Shown here piece by piece: positions 17,885 through 27,582 of a stretch of DNA of 64,000 bases (its first letter is position 1; the number at the start of each line of letters is the position of its first letter). The notes under the pieces were generated by a model. The model was given only the letters and a program-made list of their open reading frames with translations. It was not told where the DNA came from and searched no databases. The stretch is from the NCBI GenBank assembly GCA_903970465.1, contig CAJCIO010000149.1, positions 1 to 64,000 of the forward strand, in the 5' to 3' direction. The translations under genes were made by a program, and so were the position numbers. Source of the DNA: Gammaproteobacteria bacterium (GTDB taxonomy: Bacteria; Pseudomonadota; Gammaproteobacteria; Pseudomonadales; Pseudomonadaceae).

Positions 17885-18475
17885 CTAAGTTTCAGTCATT
17901 CCCGCAAATTTCTCGCGTAGCTTGTCCAACGCGCGTTTGTAACGCATTTTGGTGGCGCTCAGACCCATGTGCATGATGTCGGCTATCTCCTGAAACTCAA
18001 GCTCTGCAACGAATCGCAGCACAAGAATTTCCCGATCTATCGGATTCACATGCACAAGCCAGCGATCAAGACCGCCCCTTTCTTCTGGCTTGGGCGTCGT
18101 CTCCTCGGATGCTTCCTCGACCGGGTCGAGACTCAGGGCATCCAACAAGCGGCGCTTGCGCCTCTCCTTTCTGTACTGCGTGATGCATTCGTTATAGGTG
18201 ATGCTGTAGAGCCAGGTCTTGAACTTCGATTTACCTTCGAAATTCTTCAAACCGTAAAGCACCTTCAGCATCACCTCCTGACAGACATCGTCCGCATCAC
18301 GATCGTTCCCTAAATAGCGTGCACAAACGTTAAAGAGGGTGCGCTGGTAGCGCCGCATCAACTCTTCGTACGCCCGCGTCACATGAAACAGTTCGACGTG
18401 CGAACGCTCCACCAGCTCCTCATCGGTCAGCTCGCGGGGATCGTAGCGCAAGGGCAGCGAATGTACGTTATTCAA
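17885..18475 (-). CDS. sigX: ECF sigma factor SigX
   Basis: This 196-residue extracytoplasmic-function sigma factor has region 2 (about 40-110, with DADDVCQEVMLKVLYGL) and region 4 (about 140-190, EFQEIADIMHMGLSATKMRYK). In pseudomonads SigX answers envelope and osmotic stress and affects oprF, fatty-acid synthesis and c-di-GMP genes. The only start that preserves the conserved N terminus is TTG at 18475; no clear ribosome binding site is visible, so translation may be weak or conditional. No anti-sigma factor gene lies beside it; the neighbours are cmpX and oprF. Confidence 0.95.
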   Translation of the reverse strand: MNNVHSLPLRYDPRELTDEELVERSHVELFHVTRAYEELMRRYQRTLFNVCARYLGNDRDADDVCQEVMLKVLYGLKNFEGKSKFKTWLYSITYNECITQYRKERRKRRLLDALSLDPVEEASEETTPKPEERGGLDRWLVHVNPIDREILVLRFVAELEFQEIADIMHMGLSATKMRYKRALDKLREKFAGMTET

Positions 18476-18562
18476 AACAAGTCGGGCCGGCAGTGTTCAA
18501 TGTCCGCCACAACCCGGAGATCGGGCCATTTTGCGGCGGCATACATTAGCAGGAATGCCGGG

Positions 18563-19387
18563 TTAGCGGCTACTCACACGCTGCTCCAGCAAAATCCTGT
18601 TCGACAACGACACCAGCTCGCCTTCGTCGGTCAGCAAGGTAGTCTTCACCGTGCCGATCTCTTCAATCTGTCCTTCGACCTCTCCAACCCGCACGTGCTG
18701 ACCGACCTGGTACAGCTCGCGCACATAAATGCCGGCAAGAATCTGGCTGGCAATATCACGACTGCCCAGGCCCATGGCCAGCGCCACCGCCAGACCAACG
18801 GTAATCAACCCGATCACGATCACGTGGTTGAGCAGGTCGGTCTTGATCTCCAGTTGGCTGATGGCCACCGAGATGCTGATGATGATCACCAGCCACTGCG
18901 CGACCCGCCCCAGACCTGCCGAGTAGTCAAGCCCTACGCCCTCGGCCGCGCCGCGCACCAGGCCGTTGGCCAGTTGTGCCAGCAGCACACCGACCAGTAG
19001 CACCAGCGCACCGGCGAAGACCTTGGGCAGGTACAGCGCCAACACGTCGAGCGTCGCCGACACACGCTGCAGGCCCAGGGACTCTGCGGCCGAAACCAGG
19101 AAAATCAACAGCACGAACCAATAGACGATCTTGCCCACCAGCGTCGAGATCGGCACCTTGATGCCGGCACGGCTCATCAGCTTGGTCAGGCCAGTGCCGC
19201 CCATGATGCGGTCCAGGCCAAGCTTGGCCAGCAGTTTGGACAGCAAGGTGTCGAGCAGCTTGGCCACGACGAACCCCAGCAGCACCACCACCAGCGCCCC
19301 GAACAGATTGGGGATGAAGTTGGCGATTTTGGTCCACAACGCCGTCATGGCAGTGACCAGGCTCTGCGTCCAGAGATCGAGTTGCAT
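18563..19387 (-). CDS. cmpX: Mechanosensitive-channel-family protein CmpX
   Basis: This 274-residue inner-membrane protein has about five transmembrane helices and an MscS-like C-terminal part (LAMGLGSRDIASQILAGIYV, then a beta domain with VGQHVRVGEVEG). In P. aeruginosa cmpX lies directly before sigX, and its loss raises SigX activity, so it likely helps sense membrane state. The next gene upstream, crfX, ends two bases before this start, indicating cotranscription. Confidence 0.93.
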   Translation of the reverse strand: MQLDLWTQSLVTAMTALWTKIANFIPNLFGALVVVLLGFVVAKLLDTLLSKLLAKLGLDRIMGGTGLTKLMSRAGIKVPISTLVGKIVYWFVLLIFLVSAAESLGLQRVSATLDVLALYLPKVFAGALVLLVGVLLAQLANGLVRGAAEGVGLDYSAGLGRVAQWLVIIISISVAISQLEIKTDLLNHVIVIGLITVGLAVALAMGLGSRDIASQILAGIYVRELYQVGQHVRVGEVEGQIEEIGTVKTTLLTDEGELVSLSNRILLEQRVSSR

Positions 19388-19389
19388 AT

Positions 19390-19635
19390 TCAGTCAGCCT
19401 TATCTGCGGGTTGCGCAGAGGTAGTACGCCGCGATACCGGCGCAATATGCCCGGAACCGTTATTGACCGCAATCATGCAAGCCTGCAACCAACGCCCCAT
19501 CAGGCTGAACAGGTCCTGCGCACCCACCTGACGGTTGGCGGTCTTCAGCACGCGGCCCAAAGAGGCATCGTGGTCGCGAGTGGACGAAGATGCATTGAGC
19601 ATGTCGCGCAGGGACTCTTCAAACGGATCGACCAT
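19390..19635 (-). CDS. crfX: CrfX-like small protein
   Basis: This 81-residue protein lies between cmaX and cmpX, the position of crfX in P. aeruginosa. The longest open frame starts at 19686, but ATG at 19635 has GAGGTG seven bases upstream and begins MVDPFEESLRDML, matching the family start. It is soluble, helical, and has one mildly hydrophobic segment (LFSLMGRWLQACMIAV). The biochemical role is unknown; its symbol comes from position and sequence. Confidence 0.82.
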   Translation of the reverse strand: MVDPFEESLRDMLNASSSTRDHDASLGRVLKTANRQVGAQDLFSLMGRWLQACMIAVNNGSGHIAPVSRRTTSAQPADKAD

Positions 19636-19743
19636 GGGCACCTCGCGAATTTCATTCAAAGACGAGCCACGATCGGCATGGGTCACATTGACACGGAACG
19701 CGCGTCCAATATTTTTGTAACCACCTCGTTACCTGCAGCGCCT

Positions 19744-20739
19744 TCATACCCAGCGCAAACGCCGAAACAGCCACCACTGGCCCAGGGCGACCAGCATCAT
19801 CAGCGAACAGGCAATCTCGAAACCATGGGGACTCTGCGCCAAAGGAATCGCGCCGACGTTCATACCCAGCAAACCGGTAATAAAGGTCATGGGCAAAAAC
19901 ACCCCGGTCACCACGCCGAAACGGTACATGGTGCGGTTCATGCGCTCGCTGAGGCGTCGATCCTCGGCCTCCAGGAGCAGCCCGACGCGTTCGCGGGTCA
20001 ACTCCAGCTCTTCGAGGTAACGAATCAGGCTGTTGTTGAGTTCGTTCCAGTAGTCGCCGTCGTCATCCTCGAACCACGGCAGCTTGTGGCGCGCCAGTTG
20101 GGCGTAGATATCGCGCTGGGGGGCCAGAAAGCGTCGCAGCCCGGCGGCACGCCGACGAAAGTGCAAGAGGCTGCCATGCTCGGGCGCATAACGCTCATCG
20201 GCGTCGACCTTGTCTTCTTCGATATCCACTGCTTCAGACAGATCCCCCACCAGCGCCTGGACCTTTTCGGTCAGGTATTGCGCCAGATAAAGAATGACTT
20301 CGGAAGCCGTCTTGGGCCCGACACCGGCCTGCAGTTGGGCCAGCAGTTCATCGGTGGCACGCAGGGGTCGCAAGCGTAGCGACACCACCCGCTGCGCCTC
20401 GGCAAAAATCCGCACCGAGACCATGTCCTCGGGCTCCGCGCCGGGATTGAGGTTGACCCCGCGCAGAAACAGCAGCAGCTGGCAATCCGGCAACGGCAGG
20501 AGGCGCGGCCGAGTATTCTCTTCGAGCAGCAAATCACAGGTGAATGCATTGAGCCCGCTGCTGGTGCGCAACCAACTCTGAGTCTGTGGATGGCCACGGT
20601 CCCAATGCAGCCAGAGGCTCTCGGTCGGCTGCAACACAAGGTCATCGATCTCGGGTCTAGCTATCGCACGCGCACCGCCCTTACCGTCCAGCACGAGGGC
20701 ATGCACCAGCCCCCACTGCGCGTTTTCTTCCTCGAACAT
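19744..20739 (-). CDS. cmaX: CorA/ZntB-family divalent-cation transporter CmaX
   Basis: This 331-residue protein has a long cytosolic N-terminal domain and two C-terminal transmembrane helices, with the pore signature GMNVG between them near residue 304. The family moves Mg2+, Zn2+ or other divalent cations; the metal cannot be told from sequence. ATG at 20739 is chosen because GTGGAG precedes it at correct spacing, over a GTG two codons earlier. It is the first gene of the cmaX-crfX-cmpX-sigX-oprF series, about 100 bases before crfX. Confidence 0.92.
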   Translation of the reverse strand: MFEEENAQWGLVHALVLDGKGGARAIARPEIDDLVLQPTESLWLHWDRGHPQTQSWLRTSSGLNAFTCDLLLEENTRPRLLPLPDCQLLLFLRGVNLNPGAEPEDMVSVRIFAEAQRVVSLRLRPLRATDELLAQLQAGVGPKTASEVILYLAQYLTEKVQALVGDLSEAVDIEEDKVDADERYAPEHGSLLHFRRRAAGLRRFLAPQRDIYAQLARHKLPWFEDDDGDYWNELNNSLIRYLEELELTRERVGLLLEAEDRRLSERMNRTMYRFGVVTGVFLPMTFITGLLGMNVGAIPLAQSPHGFEIACSLMMLVALGQWWLFRRLRWV

Positions 20740-20764
20740 CCTCACTCCACAACAGTACGACGGA

Positions 20765-21253
20765 TTATTCCGGCATTTTCAGCGGGTCGGGCGATACGAT
20801 AACGCCGTTATTGTCGGCGTAGATGAATTCTCCGGGACGAAACGTGACACCGGCGAAATGCACGACGACATTGAGGTCGCCGATCCCTCGCTTGTCGGTC
20901 TTGCGCGGATGGGTGGCCAGCGCCTGCACCCCGACGTCGAGTTGCGCGATCATGTCGACATCGCGGATGCAGCCATAGATCACCAGCCCCTCCCAGTGAT
21001 TATGCGCCGCCTTCTCGGCGAGCATGTCACCCAGCAGCGCACAACGCAGCGAGCCGCCGCCGTCGACCACCAACACCTTGCCTTTGCCATCGAGTTCGAC
21101 CTGGGACCTGACCAAGGAGTTGTCCTCGAAGCACTTGACCGTGACGATCTCACCGCCAAAGGAGTCGCGACCACCGAAATTGCTGAACATTGGCTCCAGC
21201 ACGGTGACCAGATCGGGATACGCATCGCACAGATCGGGTGTGAGGTAATGCAT
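20765..21253 (-). CDS. rraA: RraA family protein (RNase E regulator-like)
   Basis: This 162-residue protein begins MHYLTPDLCDAYPD and carries the family core VVDGGGSLRCALLGDMLAE and YGCIRDVDMI. E. coli RraA binds RNase E and inhibits it; related proteins are HMG/CHA aldolases, and the shared Arg-Asp pair is present, so an enzymatic role is not excluded. ATG at 21253 has AGGAGT upstream; the open frame continues to 21661 but its extra N-terminal part lacks family features. It lies just upstream of cmaX. Confidence 0.9.
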   Translation of the reverse strand: MHYLTPDLCDAYPDLVTVLEPMFSNFGGRDSFGGEIVTVKCFEDNSLVRSQVELDGKGKVLVVDGGGSLRCALLGDMLAEKAAHNHWEGLVIYGCIRDVDMIAQLDVGVQALATHPRKTDKRGIGDLNVVVHFAGVTFRPGEFIYADNNGVIVSPDPLKMPE

Positions 21254-21368
21254 GGGGTAACTCCTGTCACTGAGGGATTGGAGACGCGCTTGCAGTCTAG
21301 ACCTTGTTCGGGGCAAATGGTTTTGCGATGACGCGGATGGCCTCTTCGCCGCCGAACAACCGATCAAT

Positions 21369-22349
21369 TCATACAGCCTGTTGCAAAGTATGGGTTTCCA
21401 ACTGCTCGTTATCCCGAAGCCACTGGGCAACCAGCGGCCAGACCTCAACCTGAGCCGGCTTGCTGACGAGCATTTCGACATGGCCGAAATCTTCGCTGTA
21501 CCCAGCCTCACGGCCCAATTCGACAAAGCGGTTGGTCTCGCCCCCGAACTGATCGAACAGTCGGCGGCATTCCTCGACCGGATCTTGCTGATCCCCTGCC
21601 GCCGCCACCGCCATGACCGCGATGCGGTTATCCGCCAGCCCCGCCCACCAGTCACTGTCACGATCGCGAAACTTGCCGAACAGGCCGTACCAACGCATGA
21701 CTTCCAGCACCAGACCGATCGGCTCGTCCTCCGGCCCGCGCTTGAAGCGCGCGCCCGACAGATGAGGGAAACGCTTGAGCAACAAACGCCCCGCCCAGGC
21801 CACTGGCGGAATCTTCAGGGGCCAGTAATTGCGCGTGATCTGGCTACCGAACAGGGCCACCGAAGCCACCTGTTGCTCGGTGAGGTAACGCCCTCCCAGT
21901 GCCGCCGCCAGGGTCGTGCCCCCCAACGAGTGGCCGACCCAGTGCGGCTTGCGACCGCTCTGTTCATGGATAAAGGCATTGATGACCGGCAAATCGTACT
22001 GCGCGTAGTCAGCCACGCGGTTACGTCTGTAGTCGATATTGCGCGGCGACAGGCCGTGGCCGCGCATCTCCGGGATCCATACATCGAAACCCTGGCGTGC
22101 CAACCAGGCACCCAGGCCGATGCCCTTGGGCGAGTACCAGAAGCGCCGATTGGCGAAGCTGCCATGCAGCAGAATGACAGGGATGCCACGAGCGGCGGGC
22201 TGATCGGCCAGCCCCAGGCGAGTAATGGCCAGTTCGACACTGGCATCCGGACTGTTGGCCGCCTTGATGCGGTAGACGTCTTCGCTCAGGTCTCCGCGCC
22301 TATCGGCGCTGAGCAAGGCCACGGGATAAAGTTGACTGCTGCTTTGCAT
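21369..22349 (-). CDS. Alpha/beta hydrolase
   Basis: This 326-residue hydrolase has the oxyanion segment LLHGSFANRRFW, nucleophile elbow GHSLGG (Ser near 158) and a C-terminal FGHVEML with the likely catalytic His. No signal peptide is visible. ATG at 22349 begins MQSSSQLYP; the longer frame from 22460 runs through a REP pair and is discarded. The gene sits between rraA and ppsA on the same strand, but the REP spacer suggests separate transcription. Substrate unknown; an esterase role is inferred only from fold. Confidence 0.82.
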   Translation of the reverse strand: MQSSSQLYPVALLSADRRGDLSEDVYRIKAANSPDASVELAITRLGLADQPAARGIPVILLHGSFANRRFWYSPKGIGLGAWLARQGFDVWIPEMRGHGLSPRNIDYRRNRVADYAQYDLPVINAFIHEQSGRKPHWVGHSLGGTTLAAALGGRYLTEQQVASVALFGSQITRNYWPLKIPPVAWAGRLLLKRFPHLSGARFKRGPEDEPIGLVLEVMRWYGLFGKFRDRDSDWWAGLADNRIAVMAVAAAGDQQDPVEECRRLFDQFGGETNRFVELGREAGYSEDFGHVEMLVSKPAQVEVWPLVAQWLRDNEQLETHTLQQAV

Positions 22350-22435
22350 AGAATGGGGATTGACCAGAACGGGAAAAAGTCGCCATTTGACCGAACTGCG
22401 GTTGGGGTGGATTGGTGTGGTGCCTGCAATAACGC

Positions 22436-22513
22436 CTTCGCCAGCAAGCCGCGCTCCCACAAGGTGAATCCAGTCCGGAGTTCACTTTGTGGGAGCGCGG
22501 CTTGCCGGCGAAG
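22436..22513. repeat. REP pair, GTGGGAGCG family
   Basis: Arms at 22436-22468 and 22481-22513 are reverse complements with about two mismatches (core TTGTGGGAGCGCGGCTTGC) around a 12-base loop. This is the common intergenic palindrome of fluorescens/putida-type pseudomonads. It lies between ppsA and the hydrolase gene. Confidence 0.88.
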
Positions 22514-22559
22514 AGGCCGGCACTGCCACCCCACCACATGGCCAGGCGCGATCAGGATA

Positions 22560-24935
22560 TCAGACCCCAGCCTCTTTCTCTGCCAGGAAGAACCAGGTTT
22601 CCAGCACCGAGTCCGGATTGAGCGAGACACTCTCGATGCCCTGCTCCATCAGCCACCTGGCCAGGTCCGGATGGTCCGAAGGCCCCTGGCCGCAGATGCC
22701 GATGTACTTGCCCGCCTTGTTGCAGGCGGCGATGGCATTGGCAAGCAGCTTCTTGACCGCCGGATTTCGCTCGTCGAACAGGTGGGCAATGATCCCCGAG
22801 TCGCGATCCAGGCCCAGTGTCAACTGGGTCAGGTCGTTGGAGCCGATCGAGAAACCGTCGAAAAACTCCAGGAACTCTTCGGCCAGAATCGCGTTGGACG
22901 GCAACTCGCACATCATGATCACGCGCAGGCCATTGTCACCACGGGCCAGGCCGTTCTCGGCGAGCAGATCGACCACCTGCGATGCCTCGCCCAGAGTGCG
23001 CACGAACGGCACCATGATTTCAACGTTGGTCAGGCCCATCTCGTTGCGCACGCGCTTGAGGGCACGGCACTCAAGCTCGAAGCAATCACGGAACGACTCG
23101 CTGATATACCGCGAGGCGCCACGGAAGCCCAGCATCGGGTTTTCTTCCTCCGGCTCGTACAGCTTGCCGCCAATCAGGTTGGCGTATTCGTTGGACTTGA
23201 AGTCCGACAGCCGCACGATGACCTTTTTAGGATAGAAAGCCGCGGCCAAGGTGCTGATGCCCTCGACCAGCTTTTCGACATAAAAGCCCACCGGATCGCT
23301 ATATCCAGCGATGCGCTTGTCGACGCTGTCCTTGATTTCCGGTGGCAAGCTCGCGTAGTTGAGCAGCGCCTTGGGATGCACGCCGATCATGCGGTTGATG
23401 ATGAACTCCAGGCGCGCCAGGCCGACACCCGCGTTGGGCAACTGAGCGAAATCGAAGGCGCGGTCAGGGTTGCCCACGTTCATCATGATCTTGAACGGCA
23501 GCTCGGGCATGGCGTCCACCGAGTTCTGCTTGATGTCGAAACCCAGTTCGCCTTCGAAGATGTAACCGGTGTCGCCTTCGGCACAAGACACCGTCACGCC
23601 CTGCCCGTCCACCAGCAAATGGGTGGCATTGCCGCAGCCAACCACCGCCGGAATGCCCAGCTCGCGGGCGATGATCGCCGCATGGCAAGTCCGCCCACCG
23701 CGATTGGTAACAATGGCGCTGGCGCGCTTCATCACTGGCTCCCAGTCCGGATCGGTCATGTCCGACACCAGCACGTCGCCGGGTTGGACCTTGTCCATCT
23801 CCGAGACGTCGCGAATGATCCGCACCTTACCGGCACCGATACGCTGACCAATGGCCCGGCCTTCGACCAGCACCGTGCCTTTTTCCTTGAGCAGGTAACG
23901 CTCCATGACATTACCGCTCGAGCGGCTTTTCACGGTTTCCGGACGGGCCTGCACTATATAGAGCTGTTGGTCGTCACCGTCCTGAGCCCATTCGATATCC
24001 ATCGGGCAACCGTAGTGTTCCTCGATGATCATCGCCTGCTTCGCCAGCTCGCTTACCTGAGCGTCGCTCAGGCAGAAACGCGAGCGCTCGGCCTTGTCGA
24101 CATCGACGGTCTTGACCGAACGACCGGCCTTGGCCTCGTCGCCGTAGATCATCTTGATGGCCTTGCTGCCCAGATTGCGGCGCAGAATCGCCGGGCGTCC
24201 GCCCTTGAGGGTGTGCTTGTGCACATAGAATTCGTCAGGGTTGACGGCGCCTTGCACCACGGTCTCACCCAGCCCGTAGGCGCCGGTGATGAACACCACG
24301 TCACGGAAGCCAGACTCGGTATCAAGTGTGAACATCACCCCGGCAGTACCGGTTTCGGAGCGCACCATGCGCTGCACGCCAGCCGACAATGCCACCAGCT
24401 TGTGATCGAAACCCTGATGCACACGGTAGGAAATCGCTCGGTCGTTGAACAGCGAGGCGAACACTTCCTTGGCCGCACGGATGACGTTTTCGACGCCGCG
24501 AATGTTCAGGAAGGTCTCTTGCTGGCCAGCAAAGGAGGCGTCCGGCAAATCTTCGGCGGTGGCCGAAGAGCGCACGGCTACGGCGACATCCGGATTACCC
24601 TTGGACAGCTCGGCGAACGCGGTTCGAATCGCCTCGTTGAGCGGTTCGGGGAATTCGGCTTCCATGATCCAGGTGCGGATCTGCGCGCCGGTCTTGGCGA
24701 GGGCATTGACGTCATCGACATCCAGCGCGTCGAGCGCAGCGTGGATCTGGGCATTGAGGCCGCTCTGCTCGAGGAAATCACGATAGGCTTCAGCCGTCGT
24801 GGCAAAGCCGCCAGGCACCGATACACCAGCGCCGGCGAGGTTGCTGATCATCTCGCCCAGGGATGCGTTCTTGCCCCCCACGCGCTCAACGTCGTGTTTG
24901 CCGAGCTTGTCGAGGGAAACTACGTACTCTACCAA
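22560..24935 (-). CDS. ppsA: Phosphoenolpyruvate synthase
   Basis: This 791-residue enzyme converts pyruvate and ATP to PEP, AMP and phosphate for gluconeogenesis. Order: ATP-grasp domain (about 1-340, with GGKNASLGEM at 20-29), swivelling phospho-histidine domain (His418 in GGRTCHAAII) and PEP/pyruvate barrel ending in CGQGPSDHPD. The start is TTG at 24935, supported by GGAGAG six bases upstream and by the conserved start VEYVVSLDKLG. It is divergent from ppsR, whose product controls this enzyme by phosphorylation near His418. Confidence 0.96.
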   Translation of the reverse strand: MVEYVVSLDKLGKHDVERVGGKNASLGEMISNLAGAGVSVPGGFATTAEAYRDFLEQSGLNAQIHAALDALDVDDVNALAKTGAQIRTWIMEAEFPEPLNEAIRTAFAELSKGNPDVAVAVRSSATAEDLPDASFAGQQETFLNIRGVENVIRAAKEVFASLFNDRAISYRVHQGFDHKLVALSAGVQRMVRSETGTAGVMFTLDTESGFRDVVFITGAYGLGETVVQGAVNPDEFYVHKHTLKGGRPAILRRNLGSKAIKMIYGDEAKAGRSVKTVDVDKAERSRFCLSDAQVSELAKQAMIIEEHYGCPMDIEWAQDGDDQQLYIVQARPETVKSRSSGNVMERYLLKEKGTVLVEGRAIGQRIGAGKVRIIRDVSEMDKVQPGDVLVSDMTDPDWEPVMKRASAIVTNRGGRTCHAAIIARELGIPAVVGCGNATHLLVDGQGVTVSCAEGDTGYIFEGELGFDIKQNSVDAMPELPFKIMMNVGNPDRAFDFAQLPNAGVGLARLEFIINRMIGVHPKALLNYASLPPEIKDSVDKRIAGYSDPVGFYVEKLVEGISTLAAAFYPKKVIVRLSDFKSNEYANLIGGKLYEPEEENPMLGFRGASRYISESFRDCFELECRALKRVRNEMGLTNVEIMVPFVRTLGEASQVVDLLAENGLARGDNGLRVIMMCELPSNAILAEEFLEFFDGFSIGSNDLTQLTLGLDRDSGIIAHLFDERNPAVKKLLANAIAACNKAGKYIGICGQGPSDHPDLARWLMEQGIESVSLNPDSVLETWFFLAEKEAGV

Positions 24936-25125
24936 GGTGATCTCTCCACTGACTGTAAGTATTGTGTGTGCAGGAAAAACCTGGAGCCGCGCCGTGCCAT
25001 GCGCCAGCGCGTTCCGAGCGTTGTGACCGGGGCCGCGAAACGCTGACGGTAGCCGTCATTCAAGGCCGGGGAAACGGGCCTATCATATACGCAACTCTCC
25101 TTTCGCTTAAGGCCCAGTAGGCATC

Positions 25126-25944
25126 ATGAAAAGATCGGCATTCTTCATCTCGGACGGCACCGGCATCACCGCCGAAACACTGGGCCAGAGCCTCTTAGCG
25201 CAATTCGAAAACATAACCATCAACAAGTTCACCAGGCCCTATGTCGACAGCGTCGAAAAAGCCCGCGCCACAGTTCAGCAGATCAACGCCGCCGCCGAGC
25301 GCGACGGTATGCGCCCCATCATCTTCGACACCATCGTCAATCAGGACATCCGCGAGGTGCTGGCGACCTCCAATGGCTTCATGATAGATATCTTTTCCAC
25401 CTTCCTGGCGCCCTTGGAGATGGAGCTCAACGCGCATTCATCGTACTCGGTGGGCAAATCCCACTCGATCAGCCACAACGCCAACTACATGGAGCGCATC
25501 GAAGCGGTGAACTTCGCCCTCGACAATGACGACGGCGCCCGCACCCACTACTACGACAAGGCAGACTTGATTCTGGTTGGAGTTTCCCGATGCGGCAAGA
25601 CACCCACCTGCCTTTATATGGCGATGCAGTTCGGCATCCGCGCGGCCAACTACCCGCTGACCGAAGACGACATGGAGCGCCTGCAACTTTCGCCGGCGCT
25701 CAGGGCCCACCAGCACAAGTTGTTCGGCCTGACAATCGACCCCGATCGGCTGACCGCGATTCGCCATGAGCGCAAACCCAACAGCCGTTATTCAAGTTAC
25801 GCGCAGTGCGAATTCGAAGTGCGCGAAGTAGAGAGCCTGTTCCGTCGGGAAAATATTCCACATATCAATTCGACACATTTTTCGGTGGAAGAGATCTCCG
25901 CCAAGATCCTTGTCGAGAAAGGCGTGGAGCGGCGGTTCAAATAA
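25126..25944 (+). CDS. ppsR: PEP synthase regulatory kinase/pyrophosphorylase (PSRP)
   Basis: This 272-residue DUF299 protein switches PEP synthase off by ADP-dependent phosphorylation of a Thr near the catalytic His and on again by phosphate-dependent dephosphorylation. The start FFISDGTGITAETLG and the P-loop GVSRCGKTPT (about 152-161) are family hallmarks. It is divergent from ppsA across 190 bases that must hold both promoters. A REP pair follows the stop. Confidence 0.95.
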   Translation: MKRSAFFISDGTGITAETLGQSLLAQFENITINKFTRPYVDSVEKARATVQQINAAAERDGMRPIIFDTIVNQDIREVLATSNGFMIDIFSTFLAPLEMELNAHSSYSVGKSHSISHNANYMERIEAVNFALDNDDGARTHYYDKADLILVGVSRCGKTPTCLYMAMQFGIRAANYPLTEDDMERLQLSPALRAHQHKLFGLTIDPDRLTAIRHERKPNSRYSSYAQCEFEVREVESLFRRENIPHINSTHFSVEEISAKILVEKGVERRFK

Positions 25945-25969
25945 CAAGCAGACAGGTTGTCCAGGCGAG

Positions 25970-26052
25970 CCTCTTCGCTGGCGAGCCTTGCTCCCACAAG
26001 TGTATGACGTTGGATGTTTATGCACTGTGGGAGCGAAGCTTGCCCGCGAAGA
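25970..26052. repeat. REP pair, GTGGGAGCG family
   Basis: CCTCTTCGCTGGCGAGCCTT... (25970-26000) pairs imperfectly with CTGTGGGAGCGAAGCTTGCC... (26025-26052). It is the same family as the pair at 22436, with more mismatches. It lies between ppsR and pabB. Confidence 0.85.
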
Positions 26053-26149
26053 AACCGGAGCAGCCCCAACAACGACCAAATCATGCAGAAAAGCCACCCC
26101 GCCACAAAACCTTTACAATGTCGCGCTTTCGCTTGCCAGACGATCCCGC

Positions 26150-27514
26150 ATGTCTCTCTGCCGCCTTCATCCTTTGCCCTATCATGCCGACGCCACGCTG
26201 TGGTTCGAAGCGATCCGTCATGCCCCTGGCGCCGTGCTGCTCGACAGTGCCCGGCCTGGGGCAGAGCGCGGGCGCTTTGACCTGCTCAGCGCCTGGCCAT
26301 CCCAGCAACTGACACCTGCGGCTGGCGAAGCCGGAGTGGCTTTTATCCAGCGGCTGCGCGAAAGCCTCGCCGACCTCGGCACAGCGCAGATACCTGACGG
26401 CTTTGACCTGCCCTTCGCCGGTGGGCTCGTCGGCTACCTCAGCTACGACTTCGGGCGGCGACTGGAGAGCATCGCTGGCCACAGTATCGACGACCTGCGG
26501 CTGCCAGACGCACAGTTAGGCGTATATGCCTGGGCATTGATCAGCGATCACCAACTGCGCACTTCGCAATTGGTGTTTCATCCGTCACTGGCGGAGCCGG
26601 AGCGTGCACGCCTGACTGGATTATTTGCGGCGCATGCAGAATTCGCGGGCAGCACCCGGTCCTGCATGGACGAACCCTTCAAACTGGCCCATGCCATGGC
26701 CGGCGACTGGACGCCCGATCAATACCGTGGCGCCTTTGAACGTATCCAGGCCTACATCCAGGCCGGGGATTGCTACCAGATCAACCTCACTCAGCGCTTT
26801 CGCGCACCCTGCCAGGGCGATGCCTGGAGCGCCTATCGCGCCTTGCGGGCAGCTTGCCCGACGCCGTTTTCGGCGTTCATGCCACTGGTCGACGGCAGCA
26901 CCCTGCTGAGCCTGTCACCGGAGCGCTTTATTCAAGCGCGCGATGGCCAGGTCGAGGCACGCCCGATCAAGGGCACCCGCCCCCGCGGGGCGACGCCCGC
27001 AGAAGACGCCGCCAACGGTGCCGAACTGCTGGCCAGTGCCAAGGACCGCGCTGAGAACCTGATGATCGTCGACCTGCTGCGCAACGATCTGGGGCGCACC
27101 TGCCGGATCGGCTCGGTCAAGGTGCCGGAGCTGTTCGCGCTGGAGAGCTATCCCAACGTGCACCACATGGTCAGCAGCGTCACCGGCACATTGGCCGCCG
27201 GTAAAGACGCCCTGGATTTGATCGCCGGCAGCTTTCCCGGTGGCTCCATCACCGGCGCGCCAAAAATACGCGCCATGCAGATCATCGACGAGGTGGAACC
27301 GCACCACCGCAGCTTTTATTGCGGTTCGATGCTGTACATGGACGTGCGTGGCGCAATGGACAGCTCCATCGCCATCCGCAGCCTGTTGGTCAAGGATGGT
27401 CAGATCAGTTGCTGGGGGGGCGGCGCAGTAGTGGCCGACTCGAACTGGAAGGACGAATACGCCGAATCACTGACCAAGGTGCAAGTGCTGCTGGATACGC
27501 TGCAGCAGCTCTGA
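26150..27514 (+). CDS. pabB: Aminodeoxychorismate synthase component I
   Basis: This 454-residue enzyme adds ammonia from a glutaminase subunit to chorismate, the first step from chorismate to p-aminobenzoate and folate. Chorismate-binding motifs are SLSPERFI, PIKGTRPRG, NDLGRTC and GSITGAPK in the C-terminal two-thirds; the N-terminal 120 residues match the component I lead domain. ATG at 26150 is used; the frame extends to 25910 but crosses the REP pair and the ppsR stop. The pabA partner is not in the window. Confidence 0.93.
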   Translation: MSLCRLHPLPYHADATLWFEAIRHAPGAVLLDSARPGAERGRFDLLSAWPSQQLTPAAGEAGVAFIQRLRESLADLGTAQIPDGFDLPFAGGLVGYLSYDFGRRLESIAGHSIDDLRLPDAQLGVYAWALISDHQLRTSQLVFHPSLAEPERARLTGLFAAHAEFAGSTRSCMDEPFKLAHAMAGDWTPDQYRGAFERIQAYIQAGDCYQINLTQRFRAPCQGDAWSAYRALRAACPTPFSAFMPLVDGSTLLSLSPERFIQARDGQVEARPIKGTRPRGATPAEDAANGAELLASAKDRAENLMIVDLLRNDLGRTCRIGSVKVPELFALESYPNVHHMVSSVTGTLAAGKDALDLIAGSFPGGSITGAPKIRAMQIIDEVEPHHRSFYCGSMLYMDVRGAMDSSIAIRSLLVKDGQISCWGGGAVVADSNWKDEYAESLTKVQVLLDTLQQL

Positions 27515-27582
27515 GCCGCAAGATTTTGTTACCATTGCACCATTCGAGCGCCCAAGCGCCACTGACTACCGGAAGCCGCCTG

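Noticed and set aside
21381..25046. 1221-codon open frame on the plus strand
   Set aside because: It lies antisense to the hydrolase gene and ppsA, which both have full family signatures. Long antisense frames are common in high-GC genes. The translation is His/Gln/Arg-rich with no domain.
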